Shown one piece after another: positions 25,450 through 33,981 of a stretch of 64,000 nucleotides of DNA. This DNA is from Pontibacter fetidus. Lineage in GTDB: Bacteria; Bacteroidota; Bacteroidia; Cytophagales; Hymenobacteraceae. Positions within the stretch are counted from its first letter, which is position 1. Every line of letters starts with the position of its first letter. The translations under genes and the position numbers were made by a program. The stretch lies in NCBI RefSeq assembly GCF_010119545.1, contig NZ_JAAEAA010000006.1, forward strand, positions 124,001 to 188,000, in the 5' to 3' direction. The notes beneath the pieces were generated by a model that saw only the letters and a program-made list of their open reading frames with translations, searched no databases and was not told where the DNA came from.

Positions 25450-25485
25450 GTTAGAAAGTTAGAAAGTTAGAAAGTTAGAAAGTTA
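25450..25485. repeat. Tandem 8-mer GTTAGAAA repeat
   Basis: Four perfect tandem copies of GTTAGAAA (25450-25481) plus a partial fifth. The same word family appears in inverted sense at 7575-7612. There is no spacer structure, so this is not CRISPR. Confidence 0.85.
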
Positions 25486-25641
25486 AAATATTAAGAGATA
25501 GCCTTTTATGTCATTTTTAACACTGTGAGAAATCTGGAGTTAAAGGTTTAAGATTCAAAGATCTCCCGCTTTGCTCGAAATGACAAAATCATAATAACTC
25601 TTTAACTCACAAACTCCTAAACTCTTAAACTAAAAAAGCAT

Positions 25642-25649
25642 TACCTTTG
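25642..25649 (+). promoter_or_regulatory. -7 element of rnpB promoter
   Basis: TACCTTTG fits the Bacteroidota consensus TAnnTTTG and lies about 20 bases before the start of RNase P helix P1. No clear TTTG -33 element is seen. Confidence 0.5.
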
Positions 25650-25659
25650 TAAACTATAA

Positions 25660-26118
25660 AAGAGAAAACAGCAAGCCGTCTTATCGCTGCGAAGAAATTC
25701 GGAGAGGAAAGTCCGGGCAACGCAGAGCATCCTGCTTCCTAACGGGAAGGGTCTGTTTTGGAGACGAAACAGATACAGCCAGTGCCACAGAAAATAACCG
25801 CCGGGCTAATTACTAATGACGAATGATGAATGACTAATTATTCATTATTAATTAATCATTATTGATTAGTCCGGTAAGGGTGAAAAGGTGCGGTAAGAGC
25901 GCACCAGCGGCTGGGTGACCAGTCCGGCTGGGTAAACCTCAGGAGTTGAAAGACCAAATAGGCCGGCAGCGTCTCCGCTTCGGCGGGACTAAGGGCTGCT
26001 CGTCCGATGTCGGTGGGTAGGTCGATGGAGCCTGTGCGCGAGTGCAGGCCTGGATAAATGATAAGACGCGCGCCTTAGGGCGTAGCGACAGAACCCGGCT
26101 TACAGGCTTGCTGCTACT
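25660..26118 (+). ncRNA. rnpB: RNase P RNA (class A) with an enlarged P12 helix
   Basis: The catalytic RNA that trims tRNA 5' ends. Diagnostic elements are GAGGAAAGTCCGGGC near the 5' end, AGTGCCACAGAAAATAACCG, GGTAAGGGTGAAAAGGTGCG with its GGTAAGAGCGCACC hairpin, CCAAATAGG, and ACAGAACCCGGCTTAC near the 3' end. Helix P1 is CAGCAAGCC (25669-25677) paired with GGCTTGCTG (26105-26113). In the variable P12 position (about 25803-25872) there is an AT-rich palindrome of the dispersed TAATGACGAATGA repeat, forming a long stem closed by GGGCTAAT and ATTAGTCC. The conserved core is unbroken. A T-run follows at 26118. Confidence 0.95.
25806..25870 (+). repeat. AT-rich palindromic repeat inside rnpB (copy R3)
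   Basis: Words TAATTACTAATGACGAATGA and TGACTAATTATTCATTATTA, followed by an inverted return, match the repeats beside gldA and gldF. It lies where helix P12 is expected. Confidence 0.8.
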
Positions 26119-26357
26119 CTTTTTATAGTTCCCTCCCCCTTTTCAGGCCTTTTTACAAACCAAAATATTTTTTGACAAAGAACAAAAGAGTGAGCCCCGG
26201 GCTTTTTCAAGTCTATAGTTGAATTGGCTTTTTTGATCTGTGCATGTTGCTGCCTGTTGCTTTACACTCTGGTACTAACTTCTGTCGTTCCCTTTGCACA
26301 CGTGTTTCCCTCCTCAAATCCTTTCAATTTTGTATTAAGTTCTTTTGTTAAGCTACG

Positions 26358-26365
26358 TATCTTTG
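26358..26365 (+). promoter_or_regulatory. Putative -7 element setting the start of the next gene
   Basis: TATCTTTG fits TAnnTTTG. It lies downstream of the first ATG of the following frame (26345) and upstream of the second (26393), which supports the second as the true start. Confidence 0.45.
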
Positions 26366-26392
26366 CAGCGCATTTTTTTTGAGACAAGCCCC

Positions 26393-27385
26393 ATGCCTGA
26401 CTTACAACTATACGACCCATTTGCCACCATGCAGTTTTCGGATGAACACTGCTTTTTGTGCGGCACAACTATAACTACCGCGCAACGCACGCCTGTTTTC
26501 GGAGAGTGGATGCAGCGCAACTATAACCTGCAGAACAAAGAGCTGTTGATGCTCGATAAAAGCATTACCACGTTCAGCCAGCTTACTATCCCCTGCTGCA
26601 CCAGCTGCAATGCAAACCATATCCTGCCACTGGAACAGGAAATTGAAACCGCAGCAGCAGGCGGCTACGAAGCTATAAAGTCCCTCGACCCGAAAAAACT
26701 ATTCCAATGGATAGGCAAAATGTATTACGGCTCGCTGGTGACAGAACTCATCAGGGAAAAAGACCCGCTCGTGATGCCCGAAAACCCGGTGAGCGAAAAC
26801 CCGCAGATGCTGGGTAGGTTCAAGACTTTTTTCCAGGTGTTGCAGTCGTTGCGCGTGCCCATGGTTTTCTCTGATTTTCTGCCTTGCTCGTTGTTTATTG
26901 TTCAGGCCGACCCAACCGAAGATGAACTGCCTTTCGAGTACCAGGATGAACTGACAACGATGGCTTTCAGTATCAAACTTGGCCCTGTGGTTATAGTTTG
27001 CAAACTGCTAGATAACGGCATCATAGGAAATGTACTTAACAGGCTTTATAAACTAACCGAAGGCCAGCAGCTGCACCCTATCCAGATTGCGGAGTTTAAA
27101 GCGCGCGTATTTTATGCAGCCTATATTTTTAATGTGGTTCCGGATTATTTTGTACGGCCAGGTAAGCCAGATGATGAACAACTGGTGCTGGACACACTGA
27201 TAGATGACATCACCAACGAAGTATTTAACCCCTGGGACCAGGTGGCGTATGCGCACATGCTGGAGGAAATGTTAAAGCCCTGGAGTATACGCGAAAAGGA
27301 AATTCTGGAGAATCCCCAACAGCCGCTCTCCTTCCTGACAGATGATAACGGCGAACTTAAAACGATAAATCGGTTCGAGAGGTAA
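26393..27385 (+). CDS. Hypothetical protein with paired Cys motifs
   Basis: A 330-residue soluble protein that I do not recognise by name. Near its N-terminus it has CFLCG (about residues 19-23) and, about 50 residues on, a Cys-Cys-Thr-Ser-Cys cluster followed by Asn. This is a likely zinc site, resembling HNH-type zinc hooks, but no His-Asn-His triad is clear. The rest is helical with no membrane segment. The start at 26393 is chosen because the frame's first ATG lies upstream of a promoter-like element. It is flanked by rnpB and a terminator, so it is probably monocistronic. Confidence 0.7.
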   Translation: MPDLQLYDPFATMQFSDEHCFLCGTTITTAQRTPVFGEWMQRNYNLQNKELLMLDKSITTFSQLTIPCCTSCNANHILPLEQEIETAAAGGYEAIKSLDPKKLFQWIGKMYYGSLVTELIREKDPLVMPENPVSENPQMLGRFKTFFQVLQSLRVPMVFSDFLPCSLFIVQADPTEDELPFEYQDELTTMAFSIKLGPVVIVCKLLDNGIIGNVLNRLYKLTEGQQLHPIQIAEFKARVFYAAYIFNVVPDYFVRPGKPDDEQLVLDTLIDDITNEVFNPWDQVAYAHMLEEMLKPWSIREKEILENPQQPLSFLTDDNGELKTINRFER

Positions 27386-27393
27386 TAAAAAGT

Positions 27394-27427
27394 AAAGGCT
27401 TCCTGCTAACCAGGAAGCCTTTTTTAA
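27394..27427 (+). terminator. Terminator of the Cys-motif protein gene
   Basis: AAAGGCTTCCTG (27394-27405) pairs with CAGGAAGCCTTT (27411-27422) with a five-base loop, followed by T's. Confidence 0.88.
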
Positions 27428-27463
27428 AATAGCTATAGTTCGAAATAATAGTTGCCTGATAAT

Positions 27464-28174
27464 TTAATTCTCTATCACAAAGCTGATGCTTACGTTTGAT
27501 GTGATAATAACTTCGCCACCAGCTATAGTTGGCCCTTCGCCACCGGCACTGTCCATCGTTTTCATCATTGCCGCTTCGGCATACATAGGCATTGGCCTGC
27601 CACCTGTTGTATTTTCGTTAATTGCATAAACACGCCCAACTTTGGCACCTAACTCATTTGTTAAAACAATAGCTTTTTGTTTGGCATTGGTTACTGCCAG
27701 TTTCCGGGCCTGTGTTTTATACTTCTCAATATCCGCCACCTGGAAAGCAACACCATCCACCCGGTTTACCCCTGCACCATATAGCCCCGACATTAGGTCA
27801 TCAAACTTGTTAAGTTTTTTTACCAGCACGGTCATAGTTTTCTGGGCAGTATAAAAGTCAGGGGTAGCTTTACCGTATTCGCCACTGTTATAGATCGGGT
27901 AAATACTCATGTACGATGTCTGAATATCTTTTTCGCTTACCCCCTGCTTTTTAAGGTAGGCAATAATGGCTGCAGCTTTAGAGTCGGCTTGTTTGCGCGC
28001 TTGTTCCAATGTCTTTTCGCGTACCTCAACGCCCATAGTAAGTATAACCTGGTCTGGCTGCACGCGCACCTCGCCTACCCCGTTTACATTTACCATCGGA
28101 GGCAAAATCTGCTGCTGTGCCTGCGCAAGACCAACTATACAGAAAGCCAGCAACAGGAATAATGTCTTTTTCAT
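27464..28174 (-). CDS. SIMPL-domain (DUF541) exported protein
   Basis: A 236-residue secreted protein with a signal peptide (LLLAFCIVGLAQA). The rest is a SIMPL/DUF541 domain, recognised by VNGVGEVRVQPDQ at about residues 29-41 and the VNRVDGVAFQVAD block. This family forms oligomeric periplasmic rings or shells in related proteins; its role here is unknown. It is monocistronic on the minus strand, facing the terminator of the previous gene. Confidence 0.88.
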   Translation of the reverse strand: MKKTLFLLLAFCIVGLAQAQQQILPPMVNVNGVGEVRVQPDQVILTMGVEVREKTLEQARKQADSKAAAIIAYLKKQGVSEKDIQTSYMSIYPIYNSGEYGKATPDFYTAQKTMTVLVKKLNKFDDLMSGLYGAGVNRVDGVAFQVADIEKYKTQARKLAVTNAKQKAIVLTNELGAKVGRVYAINENTTGGRPMPMYAEAAMMKTMDSAGGEGPTIAGGEVIITSNVSISFVIEN

Positions 28175-28279
28175 GAGTTTATAGTTTTAGTTAGATAAAA
28201 ATGATATTCAAAAGTATAGTATTTTACTATATAACTGCGAATATCAAATGTTATACCACAAATCCTAAATGCAGAAAAT

Positions 28280-28308
28280 AAAAAAGCCCTTGCTTTAGAA
28301 GCAAGGGC
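28280..28308 (-). terminator. Terminator of the small membrane protein gene
   Basis: GCCCTTGCTT (28286-28295) pairs with AAGCAAGGGC (28299-28308). On the minus strand it is followed by TTTTTTATTTTC, about 20 bases past the stop at 28330. Confidence 0.85.
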
Positions 28309-28329
28309 CTAACAGGTATAGTTGTATGC

Positions 28330-28644
28330 TTAATCTACAGAGTATTCAAAGTCATCATCCATATTTTGACGTGCCAGTAATACGGCTCCAATGGTAAGGG
28401 CACCCGCTGCAAGTATAAGCTGGGTTGTAGTAAACTTTCTGGACGCACGCACTATAATGTTGCCAATATCCTGTAAAAGATCCGGCAGCTTTTCGTGTTT
28501 GCCTTGCAGCACATGCATCGCCGACTCCACCGTTTTAGACATGTCGTGCGGGTGCAATAGTTTCAGGATGCTGTCTCCAGATTCACTTTCCTTTGCTTCC
28601 GGTTTAGTATTGTTATTTTTGTTTGATTTCGTCTCGTTTTCCAT
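28330..28644 (-). CDS. Small hypothetical membrane-anchored protein
   Basis: A 104-residue protein of unknown function. The first about 25 residues are polar and low in complexity (ETKSNKNNNTKPEAKESESG). A helical middle (LHPHDMSKTVESAMHVLQG) follows, then one C-terminal membrane helix (QLILAAGALTIGAVLLA) and an acidic tail. The layout suggests a tail-anchored inner-membrane protein. The good terminator after it and a separate gene upstream support it being a real gene. Confidence 0.6.
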   Translation of the reverse strand: MENETKSNKNNNTKPEAKESESGDSILKLLHPHDMSKTVESAMHVLQGKHEKLPDLLQDIGNIIVRASRKFTTTQLILAAGALTIGAVLLARQNMDDDFEYSVD

Positions 28645-28721
28645 AGTTATTAAGATGCTTCTCCTATTTAGTAAGTTTTCAAATTAATCTTTATACGGCG
28701 TTTACCAGCCTATCAGATAAC

Positions 28722-28997
28722 TTATGATGCTGTTCTTCCGCCAAATTCTTCTACCATTTGGGTCATGCGCTGCACCAGGCTATCTGTATTCACCATCATA
28801 CTCGCCGGAAAACCAACATTCAGGTCATTTATCTGTAAGCTTTGCTGTTCCGGGCTATAGTTATACGTTGCATTTACACCCTTTTCGCTTATAGTTCCTT
28901 CATTGCCTTGCAGGGTCAGTCCCAGTTGTTTCAACTTATCTCTTAACTGATTAAAGGCTTCGGGGCTAACACTCGTAAAATGCACTTGTCTTGACAT
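28722..28997 (-). CDS. Small hypothetical protein
   Basis: A 91-residue soluble protein with no family that I recognise. It begins MSRQVHFTS and has a helix then beta-strand pattern (FNQLRDKLKQLGLTLQGNEG, then a strand NATYNYSP, then DLVQRMTQM-like helix). Codon use fits its neighbours. It lies between the small membrane protein gene and the tRNA-Glu promoter region on the opposite strand. Confidence 0.55.
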   Translation of the reverse strand: MSRQVHFTSVSPEAFNQLRDKLKQLGLTLQGNEGTISEKGVNATYNYSPEQQSLQINDLNVGFPASMMVNTDSLVQRMTQMVEEFGGRTAS

Positions 28998-29137
28998 ATC
29001 GTTTTGTTCGTTTAATTATTGACTTATAAAAGTACACTAACGATTTAAAATATAGATAGGTTAAAACCCAAAGTACATTACTATCTGCATCCTTAGCTGC
29101 TCTTCTGAAATTTTCATTCAGAAAATCAGAAACTGGG

Positions 29138-29169
29138 TTTGCATTTTTTAAAACAGCCAATTATATTTG
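29138..29169 (+). promoter_or_regulatory. Bacteroidota promoter of tRNA-Glu
   Basis: TTTG at 29138-29141 and TATATTTG at 29162-29169, spaced by 20 bases, match the -33/-7 consensus TTTG-N~20-TAnnTTTG exactly. Transcription should start near 29176, about 16 bases before the tRNA. Confidence 0.8.
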
Positions 29170-29191
29170 CACCGCAATACAGCAATTGCAC

Positions 29192-29263
29192 GGTCCGTTC
29201 GTCTAGGGGTTAGGACACCAGATTTTCATTCTGGTAACAGGGGTTCGATTCCCCTACGGACTA
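29192..29263 (+). tRNA. tRNA-Glu (anticodon UUC)
   Basis: A 72-base tRNA with acceptor GGTCCGT paired to ACGGACT, discriminator A, anticodon stem CCAGA/TCTGG around TTTTCAT (anticodon TTC) and T-loop GTTCGATTC. No CCA is encoded. Its 3' end is overlapped on the minus strand by the end of a recombinase pseudogene. Confidence 0.96.
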
Positions 29264-29850
29264 CTGAAAGGGAAAAGTGATGATTTTGATCGCTTTTCCC
29301 TTTTTCTTTTTCCACTAAAAACTGCTGTATCTGGCTGGAAAGGGCGAAAAAGCCATTTACTCTTGTGGTTCGATAACCTTCCATTTCACGGTCAAAATAC
29401 ACCCCATCTTGAAACATCATCGCTTGCAGTTGTTTGCGGCCTTGCACATTTGCTTTACTCCATGATTGTGAGATAGTTACTGCTTTTTGCAAGCCCATTT
29501 TAATGAACTCTTTGGGGTTCGATAACGCTGGCACGCACTTTTCCAGATTTTGCTCTATTTCTAGGAGCTCAGTCTTCAGCTCAGCGCTGTACTTTGTAAA
29601 CATATTTTTCTCGATTTCTCCAAAAGCATATCTTCTCTCTAGCGTATCCAGCTTCTTTTTCAGCTCCGTGTGCTGCGTGTTCAATCGCTTTTCTTCTACT
29701 CGGCTTTCTTCGGTTAACTTATAATAGGTCTCTTCCATGATCTCCGCTAGCTTGGGCAGGTAACGTGGGTCTACTTCCAGTTCAGACAAGAAACCTTCAT
29801 ACAAGTTATGCGGCTTACTGGCATTGCGGTTAAGCTTGCAGCCAATAGCG
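29226..29850 (-). pseudogene. C-terminal remnant of a serine recombinase at tRNA-Glu
   Basis: About 208 residues remain, from GCKLNRNASKPHNLYEGFLS through a long helical stretch. This fits the second half of a zinc-ribbon domain and the coiled coil of a large serine recombinase. The catalytic N-terminal part is missing. The last residues (VVRRGIEPLLPE) are encoded antisense to the 3' half of tRNA-Glu, as happens when a recombinase gene sits at its own attachment site. At the 5' side the frame joins a truncated Crp gene within about 20 shared bases, so a deletion fused two genes. It cannot make an active recombinase. Confidence 0.75.
29261..29310 (+). terminator. tRNA-Glu terminator; also a possible attachment site half
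   Basis: AAAGGGAAAAG pairs with CTTTTCCCTTT and a T-run follows. The 47 bases from 29261 recur at 34178-34224 with about five differences, suggesting duplication at integration. Confidence 0.75.
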
Positions 29851-30018
29851 TAAGGCCCCTTTTTCTACGAAAGCAATGGACTTACACACATCTCCCTCCT
29901 GCAAGAGGTATTGTCTTTTGCGCAGTTTTTTTGGAGTCAGGTACGCTTTTATCTGCTCCTGCTCTTCCGGAGTGAGCGGTACTTTCTCGTTAAATTTCTG
30001 AAAGAATAATTCGTACAT
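29830..30018 (-). pseudogene. Truncated Crp/Fnr-family regulator
   Basis: The first 62 residues of a Crp-type regulator: MYELFFQKFNEKVPLTPEEQ and then QYLLQEGDVCKSIAFVEKGA, which match the complete Crp protein encoded at 47655-48230. After GAL the frame runs into RYWLQA and a stop, so most of the cyclic-nucleotide fold and the DNA-binding domain are gone. The break coincides with the start of the recombinase remnant. It is non-functional as a regulator. Confidence 0.8.
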
Positions 30019-30248
30019 GTATTATCTCTTTTACTGCGCTATGTAAACTTACTGGTTACTTAAAGTCCAAAGCCCTCTTTTAACTTCCTACCGGCTTCAA
30101 CAGTGAGCGGCACTATCAGCTTTCACAACAAGCTACCTTGCTGTATGCCAAACACGTAAAAGTATATGCATAAGTTTCCACACTTAACTATAGGTAATCC
30201 CTCCGCTTCACCCCAAACTATAAAGCAAATGACATAAAACCAATTACT

Positions 30249-30824
30249 ATGAAAAAACTAATTACAGGCAGATGGTCTCTGGCCGCCTTCATCTTATTAC
30301 TTCTGCTTTCCTGCAACGGGGAGCAAGCCAACCAACAAACCACAACCACTCAGGGGGAAGCTAACACTGAAATGGCAACTGATGATCAGCAACTTGTTGA
30401 AGAGCGACTCAGACGATTTGACTCACTTGACTTTCAGTTTTACAACAACCAGGATTGGGATTCTTTTGCCATCAGCCATGCCGATAATATTAAGGTTTTT
30501 TATCCTGATGGCACTATTACAGAAGGCTTATATCCAGAACACATCGACATGCTTACGCCCTTGTTCGCCTTTGCACCTGATACCAAAATAAAAGAACACC
30601 CCATCAGTTTTGGTACCGGCGACTGGACCACGGTTGTAGGAGAAATGGAAGGAACTTTTACTAAGCCCATGAAAATGCCGGATGGCAAAACCATACCTCC
30701 GACCGGAAAGAAATTTAAACTTCGTATGTGTACCGTAGCAAAATGGGATGGCGGCAAAATAGTAGAAGAACACCTGTTCTGGGATAACCTGGCAATGATG
30801 AAACAGATCGGAGTTGTGCAATAA
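30249..30824 (+). CDS. SnoaL-like (ester cyclase-type) lipoprotein
   Basis: A 191-residue lipoprotein. The signal ends in the lipobox LLSC (about residue 22), followed by a Gln/Thr-rich linker to about residue 50. The rest has the SnoaL/ester cyclase pattern: a helix pair, then FYNNQDWDSFAISHADNIKV and WDGGKIVEEHLFWDN. This NTF2-like fold binds small hydrophobic molecules. The role is unknown. It lies inside the putative tRNA-Glu island, between remnants of other genes. Confidence 0.78.
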   Translation: MKKLITGRWSLAAFILLLLLSCNGEQANQQTTTTQGEANTEMATDDQQLVEERLRRFDSLDFQFYNNQDWDSFAISHADNIKVFYPDGTITEGLYPEHIDMLTPLFAFAPDTKIKEHPISFGTGDWTTVVGEMEGTFTKPMKMPDGKTIPPTGKKFKLRMCTVAKWDGGKIVEEHLFWDNLAMMKQIGVVQ

Positions 30825-30857
30825 CCTTTTAATCTATAGTTAGAAAAGTATTTTCAT

Positions 30858-31189
30858 CTGGAAGTAAACGACTATCACCCCGAAGGGGCTGAAGAATTCA
30901 GGAAACTTATTTTGGTACCAGAATTTATCCGGATACGTTTTCGCTGGCTACGGCCTATGAGGCATTTGATGCGGGCGGAAGTATAGCAGATGAAAAACTG
31001 GCAGAACGCTTTGAAGACAACCTGCTTAGCTTTATGAACCTGGTCGAAGCTTCCAAACATTATCCGTGCATCAAAAAGGCGTGGGTGGCATTCCTGGGAG
31101 AAAAGACCAATAAGGAAACAGGACGGGTGGAGTTGCACAAGCAATTTAGTTTCCCTTATCATTATTTTTTTGAAGCCAAATACGTTTAA
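30858..31189 (+). pseudogene. Internally deleted copy of the NADPH-dependent FMN reductase gene
   Basis: This matches the intact reductase gene at 36018-36680. The first part aligns with 36204-36263, then about 205 bases are missing and the match resumes at about 36462. The break falls at a TTTGG word present at both sides of the lost segment, so slippage or recombination at short repeats is likely. The deletion shifts the frame, and the N-terminal third of the gene is absent. The 3' end extends beyond the intact gene's stop, ending at 31189. Confidence 0.85.
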
Positions 31190-31209
31190 ACTACAAATGA
31201 TAACATGCG

Positions 31210-32673
31210 ATGGCTTCTCTAAACCAAACACAGCCTACTACTGCCAGTTACCAGGGCACGGACATGCTTATTTTAGGTATAGTTCTGGCTGTTATCACAT
31301 TCTGGCTCTTTGCTCAAACAACCCTGAACATTGCGCCCGTAATGCAGCAAGACCTGAACATCAGCCATGAGCTGAACAATCTTGCTGTAAGTATCACCGC
31401 GCTGTTCTCCGGAATTTTTATAGTTGTAGCCGGTGGATTAGCAGACCGGCTGGGCAGGGTAAAACTGACGTATGTTGGGTTGCTGCTTAGTGTTATCGGA
31501 TCTTTCCTGATTATAATCTCCCCTTCGGGCACCGCTGTATTTCTATTAACCGGACGAATATTGCAGGGGCTTTCCGCAGCCTGTATCATGCCATCGACCC
31601 TGGCCCTGATGAAAGCTTATTACGATGGTAAAGCGCGCCAGCGGGCACTTAGCTTCTGGTCTATCGGCTCTTGGGGTGGTTCTGGTCTCTGTTCCTTGTT
31701 TGGTGGTCTGGTTGCCTCAACTATAGGGTGGCGCTGGATCTTTGTTATGTCTATAGTTGTCGCTATTATAAGTTATCTGCTTATTAGAGGAACACCGGAA
31801 AGTAGATCAAGTGCTGCAGAAGATAAAGCTTTTGACTGGCCGGGACTTATTGCTTTTATCATTGCCATGCTGGCCATTAATATTGTGGTCGGGCAAGGTT
31901 CGGGGCTTGGCTGGTTAAGTCCTGCTGTACTGATTGGCATAGCTGTTTTTATCATTGCCACTATCATCTTTCTACGGATAGAAAAAAGGAGCGAAAATGG
32001 TTTTGTAGATCTGTCGCTTTTTAACAACCAAACATTTTCGGGAGCTACTTTATCTAACTTTCTGCTGAACGGGGCTGCCGGTACGTTGTTGGTTTCGCTG
32101 GCACTGGTTCAGGCAGAAGCAGGCCTTTCTTCGTTACAATCGGGTTTAATTACAGTTGGTTATTTAATAGCCGTACTGAGCACTATTCGTGTTGGCGAGA
32201 AATTACTGCAGAAACTAGGGCCCCGAAAACCAATGTTATATGGCTGCTTTATTACAGGGGTTGGAATTTTACTCACTAGCCTTACCTTTTTGTTGGCCCA
32301 ACAATACATCATCGCTTCCTTTATCGGGTTTACCTTATTTGGTATAGGCCTCGGCTTTTACGCAACTCCATCTACAGATGCAGCGCTTAGTAATGTGCCG
32401 GGTAATAAAGCAGGTTCAGCGTCGGGTATCTATAAAATGGCTTCGTCGTTGGGTGCTGCTTTTGGTGTGGCCATTTCAGCAGCCATCTACTACGGCCTTA
32501 GCGAGATGGAAGGTGTTACTCCCTTGGCTGAACTCTTTTTGGGCAGAACGGATAACATAAACATACGATTTGCTGCCGGCATCGGACTGCTGTTTAATGT
32601 ATTTATGATTGTTGTAGCCATCGTTGCCATTTTTAAAACAATACCGAAGGGTAAGCCAAAAGAAGCCATTTAA
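31210..32673 (+). CDS. MFS transporter of the DHA2 (14-helix drug:H+ antiporter) family
   Basis: A 487-residue integral membrane protein with 14 predicted helices, typical of QacA/EmrB-type exporters. The loop motif GLADRLGRVK (about residues 76-85) and a GRILQGLSAACIMPSTLAL block (helix 4) are conserved. It would export a hydrophobic or cationic compound with proton exchange; the substrate is not predictable. It starts 20 bases after the reductase remnant and 42 bases before the amidohydrolase, so transporter and hydrolase are probably one transcript. Confidence 0.9.
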   Translation: MASLNQTQPTTASYQGTDMLILGIVLAVITFWLFAQTTLNIAPVMQQDLNISHELNNLAVSITALFSGIFIVVAGGLADRLGRVKLTYVGLLLSVIGSFLIIISPSGTAVFLLTGRILQGLSAACIMPSTLALMKAYYDGKARQRALSFWSIGSWGGSGLCSLFGGLVASTIGWRWIFVMSIVVAIISYLLIRGTPESRSSAAEDKAFDWPGLIAFIIAMLAINIVVGQGSGLGWLSPAVLIGIAVFIIATIIFLRIEKRSENGFVDLSLFNNQTFSGATLSNFLLNGAAGTLLVSLALVQAEAGLSSLQSGLITVGYLIAVLSTIRVGEKLLQKLGPRKPMLYGCFITGVGILLTSLTFLLAQQYIIASFIGFTLFGIGLGFYATPSTDAALSNVPGNKAGSASGIYKMASSLGAAFGVAISAAIYYGLSEMEGVTPLAELFLGRTDNINIRFAAGIGLLFNVFMIVVAIVAIFKTIPKGKPKEAI

Positions 32674-32715
32674 TACCCAGAAGTTTAATCTTTAGCCTGA
32701 CTTAAAACTATAGTT

Positions 32716-33981
32716 ATGGAGATTCCTCAAATCAAAGCCTTTAATGATACGCTGGATAGCTTTATAAATAAGCTGCTGCCTGAACTGGAAGATATTTATA
32801 AAGATATTCACCAAAATCCGGAGTTATCTATGGAGGAATTCCGGACGGCCCAGATAGCTGCTGATTATTTAACCCGATACCAGTTTGAAGTGTCTACAGG
32901 TGTTGGGGTAACCGGTGTGGTCGGCATCCTACCAAACGGAGACGGGCCTGTTGTCATGCTTCGGGCAGATATGGATGCGCTTCCGGTTGCCGAGGACACG
33001 GGATTACCTTATGCCAGTACAAAAATAGCCAGAGACGAAGAAGGAACAGAAGTTGGTGTGTCGCATGTATGCGGGCACGACATGCATGTAACCTGGCTGA
33101 TGGGCGCAGCCCGGCTGTTTTCAGAGCACCGGGAACTATGGAAAGGAACATTAATGGCTGTTTTCCAGCCGGGCGAAGAAGTAGGCCGTGGCGCACAAAG
33201 TATGATAGACGATGGTATGGTAGAGCGTTTTCCGAAGCCGGATATTATATTGGGGCAGCACGTAATGGTGGGCGAAGCCGGTACAGTTGGGCATCGGAGC
33301 GGCACCATTCTATCGGCAGGCAACAGTCTGAACGTAAAACTCTTTGGGCGTGGGTCGCATGGCTCGCAGCCGCATACTTCCATAGACCCGGTAGTGATGG
33401 CGGCGGCTACTACTATGCGCCTGCAAACTATAATTTCACGCGAAATAGCCCCGATCGAAAATGCTGTACTTACCGTGGGCGCCCTGCAGGCCGGCACCAA
33501 AGAAAATATCATTCCCGAAGACGCCACCCTGAAACTGAATATCCGCACCTTTAATGAAGATGTAAAAGACCATATTTTGTCAGCTGTCAGACGGATTTGC
33601 TGTGCGGAATGTGCCGCGTCCAATGCCCCGAGAGATCCTGAATTTACAGAACTTGTCAGTTACCCGCTTACAGAGAACGATGCCGCTGCTACGGCAAAAG
33701 TAGCTGCAGCATTTAATGCGCAATTCGGCAACAAGTCTTTCGAAACCAAGCCGGCTTCTGCTAGCGAAGACTTCAGTATTTTCGGACGAAACTGGCAAGT
33801 ACCGTATGTATTCTGGTTCGTTGGCGGAACAGATCCTATAGTATACCTGGAAGCTAAAAAGAATAACCAGCTAAACTCAATACCCAGTAATCATTCACCT
33901 AAGTTTGCACCTGTCATCCACCCAACATTAAAGACCGGCCTTCAGGCAATGATGACAGCGGCAGCAGCCTGGTTTAGTTAA
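32716..33981 (+). CDS. M20-family amidohydrolase
   Basis: A 421-residue metal-dependent peptidase-like amidohydrolase of the M20D group, which removes acyl groups from amino acids such as N-acetyl or benzoyl amino acids. Metal ligands are visible in VCGHDMHV (about residues 117-124), QPGEEVGRGA and GQHV, and the C-terminal NHSPKFAP. The dimerisation domain lies in the middle. It follows the MFS exporter on the same strand, which suggests work on a shared compound. It is the last gene before the right-hand repeat of the putative island. Confidence 0.9.
   Translation: MEIPQIKAFNDTLDSFINKLLPELEDIYKDIHQNPELSMEEFRTAQIAADYLTRYQFEVSTGVGVTGVVGILPNGDGPVVMLRADMDALPVAEDTGLPYASTKIARDEEGTEVGVSHVCGHDMHVTWLMGAARLFSEHRELWKGTLMAVFQPGEEVGRGAQSMIDDGMVERFPKPDIILGQHVMVGEAGTVGHRSGTILSAGNSLNVKLFGRGSHGSQPHTSIDPVVMAAATTMRLQTIISREIAPIENAVLTVGALQAGTKENIIPEDATLKLNIRTFNEDVKDHILSAVRRICCAECAASNAPRDPEFTELVSYPLTENDAAATAKVAAAFNAQFGNKSFETKPASASEDFSIFGRNWQVPYVFWFVGGTDPIVYLEAKKNNQLNSIPSNHSPKFAPVIHPTLKTGLQAMMTAAAAWFS

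Noticed and set aside
25450..25485. Possible CRISPR array
   Set aside because: The unit is eight bases in direct tandem without spacers.
29830..30018. Intact small Crp-like regulator
   Set aside because: It lacks most of the sensor fold and the whole DNA-binding domain and ends at a fusion point.
33009..33623. 204-residue frame antisense to the amidohydrolase
   Set aside because: The sense frame has all metal-ligand motifs; the antisense frame has none.
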